Shown here one piece after another: positions 21,706-30,149 of a stretch of DNA of 34,309 nucleotides. Both the position numbers and the translations under genes were made by a program. Numbering within the stretch: the stretch's first letter is position 1; every line of letters begins with the position of its first letter. Location of the stretch: assembly GCA_046541715.1 (NCBI GenBank), contig JBKHCS010000021.1, positions 1 through 34,309 of the forward strand, in the 5' to 3' direction. Origin of the DNA: CAYPUT01 sp046541715. GTDB taxonomy: Bacteria; Spirochaetota; Spirochaetia; DSM-27196; PWMO01. The notes under the pieces are model-generated. The model saw nothing but the letters and a program-made list of their open reading frames with translations, did no database searches and was not told where the DNA came from.

Positions 21706-22125
21706 ATGACGCTCTACGTTGAGACCTCTGCGCTATTGTCCTGGCTCTTCGGAGAACCCGAAGGCTCCAAGGCAGCCGAGGCCATCGATAGCGCTTCGGC
21801 GGTCGTAACTTCGAAGCTCACACTCCTGGAGACGCAGCGCGCCCTCGTTCGAGCCGGTTTGGAAAGCGGGTTAACCGAAGCCGACCAAGGCAAGGCGCGG
21901 CGCGCCCTGGACGATGCGGTTAGCGCCTGGGAACTGATGGAGATTACGAGGGAGATCTACTCCCGGGCTTCCGGGCCGTTTCCGGCGGAGCCCGTGCGCA
22001 CCCTCGACGCCGTTCACCTTTCCACGATGCTGGTCTTCGTCTATCTCTACCGGGACCTCACCGTGCTCTCCTTTGACGAGCGGATTCGTCGAAACGCAGA
22101 AGCATTGGGATTACCGGTGGTGTAA
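21706..22125 (+). CDS. PIN-domain toxin with Glu in place of the first Asp
   Basis: 139 aa. PIN-fold toxin: YVETSALLSWLFGEP near the start, LTLLETQRALVRAG, RTLDAVHLSTML and LSFDERIRRNAEALGL. The first metal ligand is Glu (VETSA) rather than the usual Asp (LDTSA), a variant known in one PIN subgroup, so it is probably active. GAGAAG precedes the ATG. The zinc-ribbon gene starts 2 nt after the stop and is likely cotranscribed. Confidence 0.85.
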   Translation: MTLYVETSALLSWLFGEPEGSKAAEAIDSASAVVTSKLTLLETQRALVRAGLESGLTEADQGKARRALDDAVSAWELMEITREIYSRASGPFPAEPVRTLDAVHLSTMLVFVYLYRDLTVLSFDERIRRNAEALGLPVV

Positions 22126-22127
22126 CC

Positions 22128-22697
22128 ATGGGGCTGTTTGATACCGTTCTCCTAGACCCCCCGATCACCTGCCCGCGATGCGGGAGCGACGTGGAGCTGC
22201 AGACGAAGCTCTTCGACCCCGGAATGATAACGTACCGTATCGGTTCGATCCTCTCCGGATCCCCGGTCCTGTCGGGAATCCTCAAAGAGCAGGCGTACTG
22301 CGCCGAGTGCCGGAAGGCGGAAAGGGAACCTCTGGTGCCGGTGTTCTTGGTCGTCTGGCACTCGATCCTCGCGGGGGTGGAGTTATCCGAGGGAGCCGCG
22401 GACGCGCGCCTGTACTCCGTCGACCGGGTGGACCTTATCGGCTGGATCGACGAGGCGCAGCGGAAGGAACGAGATTGGCGGCAGCGTTTCCGGGCCTTCT
22501 ACAACGACGTCCGCAAGTGGCACGAGCACCTAAAGCGCGAGGCGGCGAAGCCCGACAAGGCAGAACCGGACCGCGCGTCCCGGACATTCGCCGCCCTTTT
22601 TCGATTGCCACCCGAGATCCTCGATGCCCCGGACCCTCTCGGGGCCATCCTTGCCGAACACAAGGACACCAGCAAGGAAGAGGACGGATTCTTCTGA
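22128..22697 (+). CDS. Zinc-ribbon protein of unknown function
   Basis: 189 aa, soluble. Cys15, Cys18 (CPRC) and Cys58, Cys61 (CAEC) make a plausible zinc ribbon. The rest is helical and rich in Trp and Arg (RDWRQRFRAFYNDVRKWHEH), followed by a charged tail. No known family recognised. It starts 2 nt after a PIN toxin gene, so it could be a third component of that module or simply a downstream passenger. Confidence 0.65.
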   Translation: MGLFDTVLLDPPITCPRCGSDVELQTKLFDPGMITYRIGSILSGSPVLSGILKEQAYCAECRKAEREPLVPVFLVVWHSILAGVELSEGAADARLYSVDRVDLIGWIDEAQRKERDWRQRFRAFYNDVRKWHEHLKREAAKPDKAEPDRASRTFAALFRLPPEILDAPDPLGAILAEHKDTSKEEDGFF

Positions 22698-22725
22698 GAA
22701 CTGGTTGAGGTCGAGGAAGGCTGAG

Positions 22726-22744
22726 ATCCCGGGGCGTCCGGGAT
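22726..22744. terminator. Hairpin between convergent transcription units
   Basis: ATCCCGG (22726-22732) and CCGGGAT (22738-22744) form a perfect 7-bp stem with a 5-nt loop between the zinc-ribbon gene and the convergent kor operon. There is no clear T-tract on either side, so it is only a possible terminator. Confidence 0.4.
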
Positions 22745-22763
22745 GCGCATAAAAAGCGGGGTT

Positions 22764-23399
22764 CTAAAGCCGTGCCGACGTAGCGTGCCGCCCTGCTTCC
22801 CGGGAGTCGCCCTGGAGGTGAAGCTTCGGTGCGTGCTCCTTTCCCAGCTCGTAGCCGGCTTCCAGGGCATCCAAGGCGCCGGCGGCCCGGGCATCGGCGG
22901 AGGCCGCGGCCTTGGCCCCGGCCTCGGACCCGCCGAATCGCTCCCTGACGGCGGCCCGGAGCGCCTCCGGGGCGACGATGCCGGTAATGGCCACCACCGC
23001 TCCGAGCACGCAGACGTTGACGTTCCGCTCGCTCCCGGTCGCCTCCCGGGCCGTGGCTACAAGCGCAAGAGCGAACTGTCGACAGTCGATCCGGCGGTCG
23101 ATCGGGGCCTGATCAGCGTCGGTAATTAGGATGCCTCCGGGGCGAATGACCCCGGCGTAGGCCCCGAGGGCCTTGGCGTGGAGACAGACCAACAGGTGCG
23201 CCTGCTCTACCTTCGGATAGATAATCTCGCTATCGGAAATAATGACGTCGGCGCGGCTCAGGCCCCCGCGCATCTCGGCGCCGTAACTCTGGCTCTGGAC
23301 GCCGTAGCGGCCCTCGTGGATAACCGCTGCCTCGGCCAACAGGATGCCGGCGGTAATCACCCCTTGTCCCCCGACCCCGGATATGACCACCTTCCACAT
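22764..23399 (-). CDS. korC: 2-oxoacid:ferredoxin oxidoreductase, gamma subunit
   Basis: 211 aa. Gamma subunit of the KorDABC type enzyme, which decarboxylates 2-oxoglutarate (or a related 2-oxoacid) with CoA and passes electrons to ferredoxin. Seen: MWKVVISGVGGQGVITAGIL at the start, SYGAEMRGG, then AIDRR-like and NVCVLGAVVAITG segments typical of the gamma fold. The ATG at 23399 overlaps the korB stop by 1 nt (TGATG). The C-terminal Ala-rich helix and a basic tail extend slightly beyond the core. Cytoplasmic. Last gene of the operon. Confidence 0.9.
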   Translation of the reverse strand: MWKVVISGVGGQGVITAGILLAEAAVIHEGRYGVQSQSYGAEMRGGLSRADVIISDSEIIYPKVEQAHLLVCLHAKALGAYAGVIRPGGILITDADQAPIDRRIDCRQFALALVATAREATGSERNVNVCVLGAVVAITGIVAPEALRAAVRERFGGSEAGAKAAASADARAAGALDALEAGYELGKEHAPKLHLQGDSREAGRHATSARL

Positions 23400-24292
23400 C
23401 ACGAGGCCCCTTGCGCGCGTTCGATCACCTTGGTGTATTCGTCGCAGTACTCCGGGCGCCGCTCCTCCACAAAGACGCCCCGGGGAATAAGGCCGGGCTC
23501 GGTAGCGACTCCGGCGGCGGTCGCCGGGGCGGAGTCCCCGGGGCTGCTCATCCCGGCGGCGGGCCCCTCGGTGGCGGCCCCGGCGCTGCTCGCCGTAGCC
23601 CCGGCCGTGACCCTTACCGTGTGTTCCTTGAAGACCCTTAGCATCTCGGCGGCCTCCGCTGACTGGTTCCGGCGGCCGAAGTGGGTGGGGCACTGGGAGA
23701 GGACTTCAACCACCGAAAAGCCGTGGTGCCGAATTGCCCGGGTCAACAGCTGCTCGATTTCCATAACGTGGTAGGTCGTGGTCCGGGCGACAAAGGTCGC
23801 CCCGGCTGCGATAGCGAGGCGGACGGCGTCGAAGGGCTCGTCGATGGTGGAGTACGGGGCCGTGGTGGCTTCGAGACCGCAGCCGGTTGTAGGGGAGAAC
23901 TGTCCACCGGTCATGCCGTAGATGCGGTTGTTCAGGATGATGACGGTAATGTCGATGTTGCGCCGGGCGGCGTGGATAAAGTGGTTGCCGCCGATGGCCA
24001 GGGCGTCGCCGTCCCCCATGGGACAGATGATGGTAAGCTCCGGCCGGCTAAGCTTTACTCCGGTGGCGAAGGCGAGGGCCCGGCCGTGGAGGGTGTGCAT
24101 GGTATGGAAATCGAGGTAACCTGCCATCCGAGCGCTACAGCCGATTCCCGACACTGCGACCATCTCGTTTTTCGAAAGTCCCAGGGCATCGACGGCCCGG
24201 ATAAGGCCGTTTAGAACGGTTCCGTGGCCGCAGCCGGGACACCAGATATGCGGCATAAACCGCCCCCGGAGGTAGTGCTCGAGCTGTTTCAT
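23399..24292 (-). CDS. korB: 2-oxoacid:ferredoxin oxidoreductase, beta subunit (TPP-binding)
   Basis: 297 aa. Binds thiamine diphosphate and an Fe-S cluster. Visible: WCPGCG (Cys18, Cys21), GIGCSARM (Cys52), the TPP motif GDGDALAIGGNHFIHAARRN (about 93-112) ending in NN (121-122), and YGMTGGQFSPTT. After about residue 240 the protein has an Ala/Gly/Ser/Pro-rich linker of about 35 residues before a conserved-looking end (FVEERRPEYCDEYTKVIERA), an unusual spacer. Start fixed by the ATGA overlap with korA (24292-24289); the open frame upstream is korA antisense frame and not coding. Confidence 0.9.
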   Translation of the reverse strand: MKQLEHYLRGRFMPHIWCPGCGHGTVLNGLIRAVDALGLSKNEMVAVSGIGCSARMAGYLDFHTMHTLHGRALAFATGVKLSRPELTIICPMGDGDALAIGGNHFIHAARRNIDITVIILNNRIYGMTGGQFSPTTGCGLEATTAPYSTIDEPFDAVRLAIAAGATFVARTTTYHVMEIEQLLTRAIRHHGFSVVEVLSQCPTHFGRRNQSAEAAEMLRVFKEHTVRVTAGATASSAGAATEGPAAGMSSPGDSAPATAAGVATEPGLIPRGVFVEERRPEYCDEYTKVIERAQGAS

Positions 24293-25458
24293 TCCCCCTG
24301 CCCCTCCACGATCCGCAGGACGTGCCGGATGTCCCGGGGTGTGATAAAGCGCCCGTCGACCCGGTTCGAAAGGAAGAGCCGCTGGGGCTCTTCGACCGCC
24401 GTCTTTGCCTGCCGGTAGATCTGCCCCATGTTCATCTCGACGACAATTGCCGAGCGCGCCCGGCGACACGCCTTTCGCACGGTCCCCGCCGGAAAGGGCC
24501 AGAGCGTCTCGAGCTCCAGGAGTCCCAGGGGCTGCCCCGCAAGGCGCGCCTCCTCCACGACCTGACGCGCCGAACGGGCCGGCGAGCCGTAGGAAATCAG
24601 GACCACCTCGGCGTCCTCGAGATGATACTCCCGGAACGAAGCCAGGTCGTCGGCGCGAAGCTCCAACTTGTCGTAGAGGTGATGCTGTAGTTCGTCGACC
24701 ACCGCCGGATCCGTCGAGGGAAAGCCCCACATGTCGTGGTAGAGACCGGTGACGTTGTAGCGATGCACACCTCCGAAGTCGGACATCGGCAAACGCCCGT
24801 CCTCGCTGGTCAGATATGGGTGATAGTCGACGCCTTCAGGCACCGAGGTGCGGAGGCGGTCGACGGTGGCAAGCTCTCCGGGCGCAGGGATCACCAAGCG
24901 GTCTCTCATGTGGGCGAGCATCTCGTCGAAGAGAAGCACCACCGGGGTCCGGTAGGTTTCCGCGAGGTTAAAGGCCGTGACGGTTAACTCGAAGAGCCGC
25001 TGATGGGTCGAGGCGGTAACCGCGATAATCGAGTGATCGCCGTGGGTCCCCCAGCGCACCTGGTTGATGTCACCCTGGCTCCCTTGAGTCGGCAGGCCGG
25101 TACTCGGGCCGCCTCTCATCACATCGACGATAACGCAGGGTATTTCCGCCATAACGGCGTAGCCGAGAGCCTCCTGCATCAGGGAGAACCCCGGGCCGCT
25201 GGTCGCCGTCATCACCTTGCTTCCGGTCAGGGAAGCCCCGATAATCGCCGCCATGGAAGAGATCTCGTCTTCCATCTGGATGAACTTTGCCCCGCGCTCG
25301 GGAAGCTTTGCGCTCAAGAACTCGGCGATCTCGGAAGAGGGGGTGATGGGATATCCGGCGAAGAAGCCGAGGCCCGCGTACAGCGCTCCCTCGGCACAGG
25401 CCTCGCTGCCCGGTACAAAGACGGTACGCCCCGGAGAGCTGGCCGTGGCGCTCCTCAC
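24289..25458 (-). CDS. korA: 2-oxoacid:ferredoxin oxidoreductase, alpha subunit
   Basis: 389 aa. Alpha subunit carrying the pyrimidine-binding and transketolase C-terminal-like domains. Motifs: GNEA-like start replaced here by GSEACAEGALYAG, then GYPITPSSEIAEFL, QMEDEISSMAAIIGASLTGS, TATSGPGFSLMQEALGYA, GGPSTGLPTQGSQGD and RWGTHGDH. These are the 2-oxoglutarate-type signatures. GTG start at 25458 overlaps the korD stop by GTGA. A longer frame to 25635 would run across korD and gives a nonsensical Arg/Pro-rich leader. Confidence 0.9.
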   Translation of the reverse strand: MRSATASSPGRTVFVPGSEACAEGALYAGLGFFAGYPITPSSEIAEFLSAKLPERGAKFIQMEDEISSMAAIIGASLTGSKVMTATSGPGFSLMQEALGYAVMAEIPCVIVDVMRGGPSTGLPTQGSQGDINQVRWGTHGDHSIIAVTASTHQRLFELTVTAFNLAETYRTPVVLLFDEMLAHMRDRLVIPAPGELATVDRLRTSVPEGVDYHPYLTSEDGRLPMSDFGGVHRYNVTGLYHDMWGFPSTDPAVVDELQHHLYDKLELRADDLASFREYHLEDAEVVLISYGSPARSARQVVEEARLAGQPLGLLELETLWPFPAGTVRKACRRARSAIVVEMNMGQIYRQAKTAVEEPQRLFLSNRVDGRFITPRDIRHVLRIVEGQGE

Positions 25459-25676
25459 CGGGTGGCCTCGAGGGCGGCAAACTCCAGGTGGATAGCCAGA
25501 TCGGGGCAGATGCGCTCGCAAAGCTCGCAGGAAATGCAGGCATCGAGGTGGGCAACGACCACCGTCCCGTCGGGCTCCGTCTCGAAAACCGTGGTGGGAC
25601 AGAATGACGAGCAGATGCCGCATCGCTTGCACCATTCGCGATTGACGATGATGTCCACGACCTTCTTCCTCGGCAT
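25455..25676 (-). CDS. korD: 2-oxoacid:ferredoxin oxidoreductase, delta subunit (2x[4Fe-4S] ferredoxin)
   Basis: 73 aa. Two CxxCxxCxxxC clusters: Cys16, 19, 22, 26 (CKRCGICSSFC) and Cys47, 50, 53, 57 (CISCELCERIC). It passes electrons from the catalytic subunits to free ferredoxin. First gene of korDABC; GAGGGGG precedes the ATG. A weak promoter may be TTTACC, 18 nt, TTTAAT upstream on the minus strand, in the gap to the divergent membrane protein gene. Confidence 0.9.
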   Translation of the reverse strand: MPRKKVVDIIVNREWCKRCGICSSFCPTTVFETEPDGTVVVAHLDACISCELCERICPDLAIHLEFAALEATR

Positions 25677-25821
25677 ACGCCCCCTCAGCCGATTAAAACA
25701 CGGGAGAGTGTTCCGGGTAAACTGCCCGGGGTAGTCGCGGGTGGTGCCGTCGGTAGTAGGCTTTTGCGCCGCACGGGCGGGAACGGGCGCGGTAATCGGA
25801 CTCACCTTTGCGAGAGAAACG

Positions 25822-26172
25822 ATGTCGGAGTTTTTCCACTCTGGATGGACCACTCTCGGCATTACCGCAGTCGTTCTTGTCGGCAAGACCGTCTTTGGTC
25901 TAGTGCTGAACCGGCCGGTACCGGTAGGGTGTCCACTTCGCCGTTATTCGCGTTCTATTCGGGCGGGGCTGATCGTCTACCTCCTTTGCAAGCTCTCAGC
26001 CGTAGAGACGGCGATTGTCTCCTGGATCTTTGGCTTTGTGATGATGTGGCTCGTAATCGGCAACCTCAACGTGCTTCCCTTCGGGCTATTGTTATTCGCT
26101 GTCCCACTGCGCATCCTGGAGGTCATCGTTGCGGTGTTCCTGGGTCGGCGGATCGCGGCTCGAGCTACGTAG
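25822..26172 (+). CDS. Small membrane protein of unknown function
   Basis: 116 aa with three or four hydrophobic segments (LGITAVVLVGKTVFGLVL, AIVSWIFGFVMMWLVIG, LLLFAVPLRILEVIVAVFL). No family recognised. ATG at 25822 has GAGAGAAAC upstream; a longer frame to 25741 is possible. Divergent from korD. Its last 8 nt overlap the end of the broken deoR-type gene. Confidence 0.6.
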   Translation: MSEFFHSGWTTLGITAVVLVGKTVFGLVLNRPVPVGCPLRRYSRSIRAGLIVYLLCKLSAVETAIVSWIFGFVMMWLVIGNLNVLPFGLLLFAVPLRILEVIVAVFLGRRIAARAT

Positions 26173-26922
26173 CGACGGTCACCTTGACGCCGATTTGCGT
26201 CAAGGCTTCCACGAGTTCCGGCTCCGCACTATCGGTTATCAGCTCGTCCACATCCTCCCAGTGGCAGGCTTTCGCAAAGTTGACTTCGTCGTACTTGGTT
26301 GAATCGACCACGACACAGACGTACTGAGCCGAGGCAATCATTGCTTGCTTTGCTTCAGCCTCGAGGAGACTCACAGTCGTACCACCGCCCTCTATGGTGT
26401 ACCCGCTGGCACCGAGAAACAGAACATCGACATTCATCGAGGCAAAGGCCCGACGGGAGAACTCTCCGACCATCGCCTTAACCTGTTTGCGAATTGCTCC
26501 GCCGACAGCAACAAGGTTAACACGGTCGTCCGAAACCAGCTCTCCGATTACGGGAATAGAATTGGTCACGACGGTTATGTCTCTGTTATGGAGGTGACGC
26601 GCCAGGATTGCGTTGGTGCTCCCGGCGTCGAGGATTACGGCGCTCCCTCCTGAACGAGGGATTGGGCCTGAGGCGCTATGGCTTCTTTCTTTTCGAAGTT
26701 CTCGTGGATGGTTTCGGAAATGTAGCGAAATCGGTGCTCCGTCTCGGGAAGCACCGCGCCCCCGTGAATCTTGACGACGAGGCCCCGCTTTTCGAGAAAG
26801 TCCAGATCCGAACGAATGGTAACCGGGGTAACATCGAATTAATTTGCCAATTCCCGAACATTGACGGCGCCGTTCCGTTCGAGACGCTGCACCATCTGCC
26901 TACGCTTCTCGAGAGGAGTCAC
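26165..26922 (-). pseudogene. DeoR-family regulator broken by a stop codon and a frameshift
   Basis: A complete DeoR-type repressor can be read in pieces. GTG at 26922 has a perfect AAGGAGG at 8 nt spacing and begins VTPLEKRRQMVQRLERNGAV, NVRELAN; an in-frame TAA (26841-26839) then interrupts the helix-turn-helix, which continues in the same frame as FDVTPVTIRSDLDFLEKRGL, VVKIHGGAVLP. Near 26636-26650 the frame shifts by one base into the sensor domain AVILDAGSTNAILARHL, TVVTNSIPVIGEL, ending at 26165. DeoR proteins respond to phosphosugars and repress nearby catabolic or transport genes; here that could have been the tct cluster upstream. Confidence 0.8.
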
Positions 26923-26935
26923 GTAGAAATCCTCC

Positions 26936-27850
26936 TTACTTCGACGGCACAACTGCTTTGACGTATACTCTGTCGTCGAAAGACCGATTTCCGGGATACG
27001 CACCCTTGGTTGACTTGAGATCCCGAAACAGTAACGGGTCTCTCCCGAGGAATTCTTGAAGCGCTTCCTCCGACTCAGCCAAGGTCGGCAAAAGCTTCGG
27101 ATACCCGTCGCTGGCAAGTATTACCGTAGAAGCACCCCGTGGTAAGTGATGGATCCGGACTGGGGCATTGGCAAGCAAGAACCCATCGAGGACGTAGTAA
27201 TCGTAGGGTCCTAGTTCGCCTCTGTTTTGGAATCGACGCTGGCACCGGATAAGATAGTCGATTACCTCGCGGCCGCGGTCATCCCGGAGTAGGCTTTCCA
27301 CTGTTGCTCACGCCGCCAGCTCGCTCTCCAAGACGAAGGCTCTGACCTCTTCCATAAGAGCGTCGGTCCGCTTATGGAAGGTGAAGCGACTTCCGTCGGC
27401 CAGCGCCTGGCAGTCACCTATCATCCAGACTTCCCTGCGCGCGACGCTGAGTATCGTTGCCGAGGCGTTTACCCGGAGCTGAACATCCCCCCGCAGCTCT
27501 TCGAAGATGCCGACTTCTCTGTACCACGACGCAATAGCGGTGTCGAGGTACCGCATCCCCTCCGAACCCGAAAGCGACGGGTCCATCGACCGAATGGCCG
27601 CCGAGAGAATCTCCGCGGCGATGCGCCCTGGCTTTCAGCTTTCTCCAAGAAGAGACTCTTCGCTCTTGGCGCCGTCGAAAACCGCGACGTAGTCCTCGCC
27701 GATATAGAAGGCGTCCTCACAACGATCTGCCGCCGGCAATTTTCCTTCCACGAAAATCTCCAGCACTTGTATGTGTTTCGGCTGATTCTCAGATATCGAT
27801 TCAACTACCAACGTCGTACCACCGAAAGAGGTCCGGAATCGCCGCGTCAC
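26936..27850 (-). pseudogene. PP2C-like phosphatase gene with two in-frame TGA codons
   Basis: One frame runs from 27850 to 26936 (305 codons) interrupted only by TGA at 27637-27635 and TGA at 27310-27308. Readable segments: DRCEDAFYIGEDYVAVFDGA, KPGRIAAEILSAAIRSMDPS, EVWMIGDCQALADG, ATVESLLRDDRGREVIDYLI, VILASDGYPKLLPTLAESE, KGAYPGNRSFDDRVYVK. The pattern of acidic DGA, GD, SDG and DD motifs suggests a protein phosphatase 2C fold; this is an inference from motifs. Frame conservation across both stops suggests recent damage. It starts inside the end of the metallo-beta-lactamase gene, so it was cotranscribed with it. Confidence 0.65.
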
Positions 27851-28604
27851 CGGAAAAACTCGACCGGGCCTCCGCGAGAAAGGATTCGGCTTCGGTCCCT
27901 TCTGCCTGCACCTCTCGAGGAAGATGCACGATGAACAACCTCTCTGCCCCCGCTTCCGACGCCGCGAGCCCCGCCTGTCGAGCGCTCGAGTGCCCCGCCG
28001 CGTTCAGCTCGATTTCCCGGGCCGATACGCCTGAGGCTTCGTGAACGAGCACCGCCGCTCCTTGGGACGCGGCGGTAAGCGCGGCACACGGTCTGGTGTC
28101 GCAGCTGTAGCACAGCCTTCTATCTCCCTCCTCAAAGAGAAGACCCAGAGTCGGCACGGAATGTTCCACCGGGAAAGCCATGACGGCCAGGCCACCGCCC
28201 GGGAGCGTCCTAAAGACTCCAGTCGTAATCGGAATCCAGTTAAGGCCAAAGACGTCGCACCGGGAGAGTAGCCCGAAGACCCCGAGAATTTGGGAGCCCC
28301 GGTCCAGTGTAGCCACTTCACCCCATATCGATAGCGGTCGCGTCCTGCCAAGCATTAGCTGTCCGTGGATAAAAGAGGGCAGTGCGTACAGATGGTCGGT
28401 GTGAGTGTGGCTTAGAACGAGCACATCGACCGCCAGGGGATCCACGCCAATAGCGGCGAGTGCCGCCAAGGGTGTTCCGGAGCAGTCAACCTGCACAATA
28501 GTCGAGGCGGTCTCCGAAGCCGCACTACTAGCAACGACGATCGAGGTGTTGGCCTTTCCGGCTCCCGGAATGGACCCTGCACTCCCCAGAAAGGCCACCT
28601 TCAC
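27801..28604 (-). CDS. Metallo-beta-lactamase-fold hydrolase
   Basis: 267 aa, intact. RNase Z/phosphodiesterase-like member of the MBL fold: MKVAFLGSAGSIPGAGKANT, metal motif HTHTDH (66-71), later His in EHSVPTLG, Asp in YSCDTRPC, and HSSARQAG then HLP near the end, enough ligands for two metal ions. The substrate is unknown. GTG start; GAGGTG overlaps the tctA stop 11 nt upstream, so it belongs to the tct transcription unit. Confidence 0.85.
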   Translation of the reverse strand: MKVAFLGSAGSIPGAGKANTSIVVASSAASETASTIVQVDCSGTPLAALAAIGVDPLAVDVLVLSHTHTDHLYALPSFIHGQLMLGRTRPLSIWGEVATLDRGSQILGVFGLLSRCDVFGLNWIPITTGVFRTLPGGGLAVMAFPVEHSVPTLGLLFEEGDRRLCYSCDTRPCAALTAASQGAAVLVHEASGVSAREIELNAAGHSSARQAGLAASEAGAERLFIVHLPREVQAEGTEAESFLAEARSSFSGDAAIPDLFRWYDVGS

Positions 28605-28615
28605 CCGGCGTCACC

Positions 28616-30124
28616 TCACGAGATTGAGCTACGTCGATTCGACCAAAGGGAAAACACGACCGACAACACGGCGAAGACTATAAGGAGAGCGGAAATCGGC
28701 CGCTGAAGGAAAACGGTGTAGTCCCCCCGAGCCAATCGTATAGAGAGACGAAGGTTGTGCTCGAACATGCCTCCGAGAATCAGTCCCAGGACGATCGGCG
28801 CTATGGGGTAATCATGCTTCTTCAGGAAGTAGCCGAGGATCCCCAGCACCATTGCTACCCCCATGTTGAAGCTCGCCGCCAATATGGCCCGCCCCTCGAT
28901 GGCGTAGGAACCGATCAAAGAGAAGACGATAATTAGCGGTAACAGATAGGCACTCGGGATAGAAAGCACCCGCGGAAAGATCCGGATGCCGGCCATCTGA
29001 AAGATCACCATAAAAACGTTGGCGAAAAACAGGGCGATAAAGATTCCGTAGACCAACCCGATGTCTTGGCTAAAAAGCTGGTATCCGGGGGTGACACCCC
29101 GTATGAGGAGGGCCCCGAGAAGAACCGCGGTCGCGGCATCTCCGGGTATGCCGAGGGCGAGGGCCGGGATCAACGCCCCGCCGCTGACGGCGTTATTAGC
29201 AGCCTCCGGGGCAACTACGCCTTCGAGTCTTCCGCTTCCGATGGGATTCAGGTCGTTCTTCTTAGAGCCTGACACCCGTTGGGCCCGCTGGTAGCTCAGG
29301 AAAACCGCGATGGAGGCACCGGTCCCTGGAATGGCTCCGATAAGGGTGCCGATTCCCGTGCTTTCTAGTATCAACCGCCACATCCGGAGAAAGACCCGGG
29401 GATGCGGCAGCAGCTTTTTGAACTCGATCTGCGGCGGGGCAAGGTGTCCCCTTCCGATGGTCTCCAGGTCGTAGATCGCCTGGGAGATGCCGAAAAGTCC
29501 GATGAGGGCAGGGATCAGTTTAATCCCTCCTGCGAGGGGAGTCCCGGCGGTAAGTGCCGGGAAAGGCATACGGAGCGCCTGGGTGATGGTATCCGGCCCC
29601 ACCAGGGCTAAAGAGATGCCGAATGCCCCCGTCAGGAGGCCTTTCGCAAGGCTTTTTGAAGAGACCGAGGCGATTATTGCGATACCCACCAAGGCCAACG
29701 CCGTGCGTTCCGGTGGCCCGAACTCCAGGGTAAACCGCGCGATGGCAGGGGCAAAGAGCGCCAGCAACGCCAGACTAATCATTCCTCCAATAAAGGAGGC
29801 CACCACGGCGCCGCCCAGGGCTTCTGCACCTCGACCGCTCTGAGTCATCGCGTACCCGTCGTAGACGGTAGCTATGGCATTCGGGTTTCCCGGAATACCT
29901 AACAGGATTGCCGGAATCGAGGCCCCGATAATCGCACCACAGTAGACTCCGAGCAGAAGGCCCATCCCCGTAGCCGTCTCGAGGCGAATCGACAGCGGGA
30001 GCATGAGCGCTATGCCCATCGTAGCGGTAAGCCCTGGAATCGCTCCCATTATGATGCCCAGGGTCACACCGAACATTATCCAAAGCAGAGCTGGAACATT
30101 CAGAATAAGAGCGGCACCTTCCAC
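28616..30124 (-). CDS. tctA: Tripartite tricarboxylate transporter, large membrane subunit TctA
   Basis: About 502 aa with about 12 membrane segments, normal for TctA. Typical motifs: GIIMGAIPGLTATMGIALML, GVYCGAIIGASIPAILLGIP and GNPNAIATVYDGYAM in the first half, LIGAIPGTGASIAVFLSYQR and ALGIPGDAATAVLLGALLIR in the second. It moves the substrate delivered by TctC across the inner membrane using an ion gradient. The start is uncertain: GTG at 30124 is given, but GGGGGG 5 nt before an ATA codon at 30139 aligns better with family N-termini. A longer frame to 30259 overlaps tctB and is unlikely. Confidence 0.9.
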   Translation of the reverse strand: MEGAALILNVPALLWIMFGVTLGIIMGAIPGLTATMGIALMLPLSIRLETATGMGLLLGVYCGAIIGASIPAILLGIPGNPNAIATVYDGYAMTQSGRGAEALGGAVVASFIGGMISLALLALFAPAIARFTLEFGPPERTALALVGIAIIASVSSKSLAKGLLTGAFGISLALVGPDTITQALRMPFPALTAGTPLAGGIKLIPALIGLFGISQAIYDLETIGRGHLAPPQIEFKKLLPHPRVFLRMWRLILESTGIGTLIGAIPGTGASIAVFLSYQRAQRVSGSKKNDLNPIGSGRLEGVVAPEAANNAVSGGALIPALALGIPGDAATAVLLGALLIRGVTPGYQLFSQDIGLVYGIFIALFFANVFMVIFQMAGIRIFPRVLSIPSAYLLPLIIVFSLIGSYAIEGRAILAASFNMGVAMVLGILGYFLKKHDYPIAPIVLGLILGGMFEHNLRLSIRLARGDYTVFLQRPISALLIVFAVLSVVFSLWSNRRSSIS

Positions 30125-30149
30125 TAATGCTGAAGTTATCTGAGCCCCC

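Noticed and set aside
14376..22125. Integron cassette array
   Set aside because: Modules lie on both strands, have their own promoters, and no repeated attC-like sites separate them. No integrase is visible.
26936..27850. Selenocysteine or a recoded genetic code to explain the two in-frame TGA codons
   Set aside because: TGA is used as a normal stop by many genes here (for example the MBL gene at 27801 and the kor genes), I see no convincing stem-loop just after either TGA, and PP2C proteins have no selenocysteine site.
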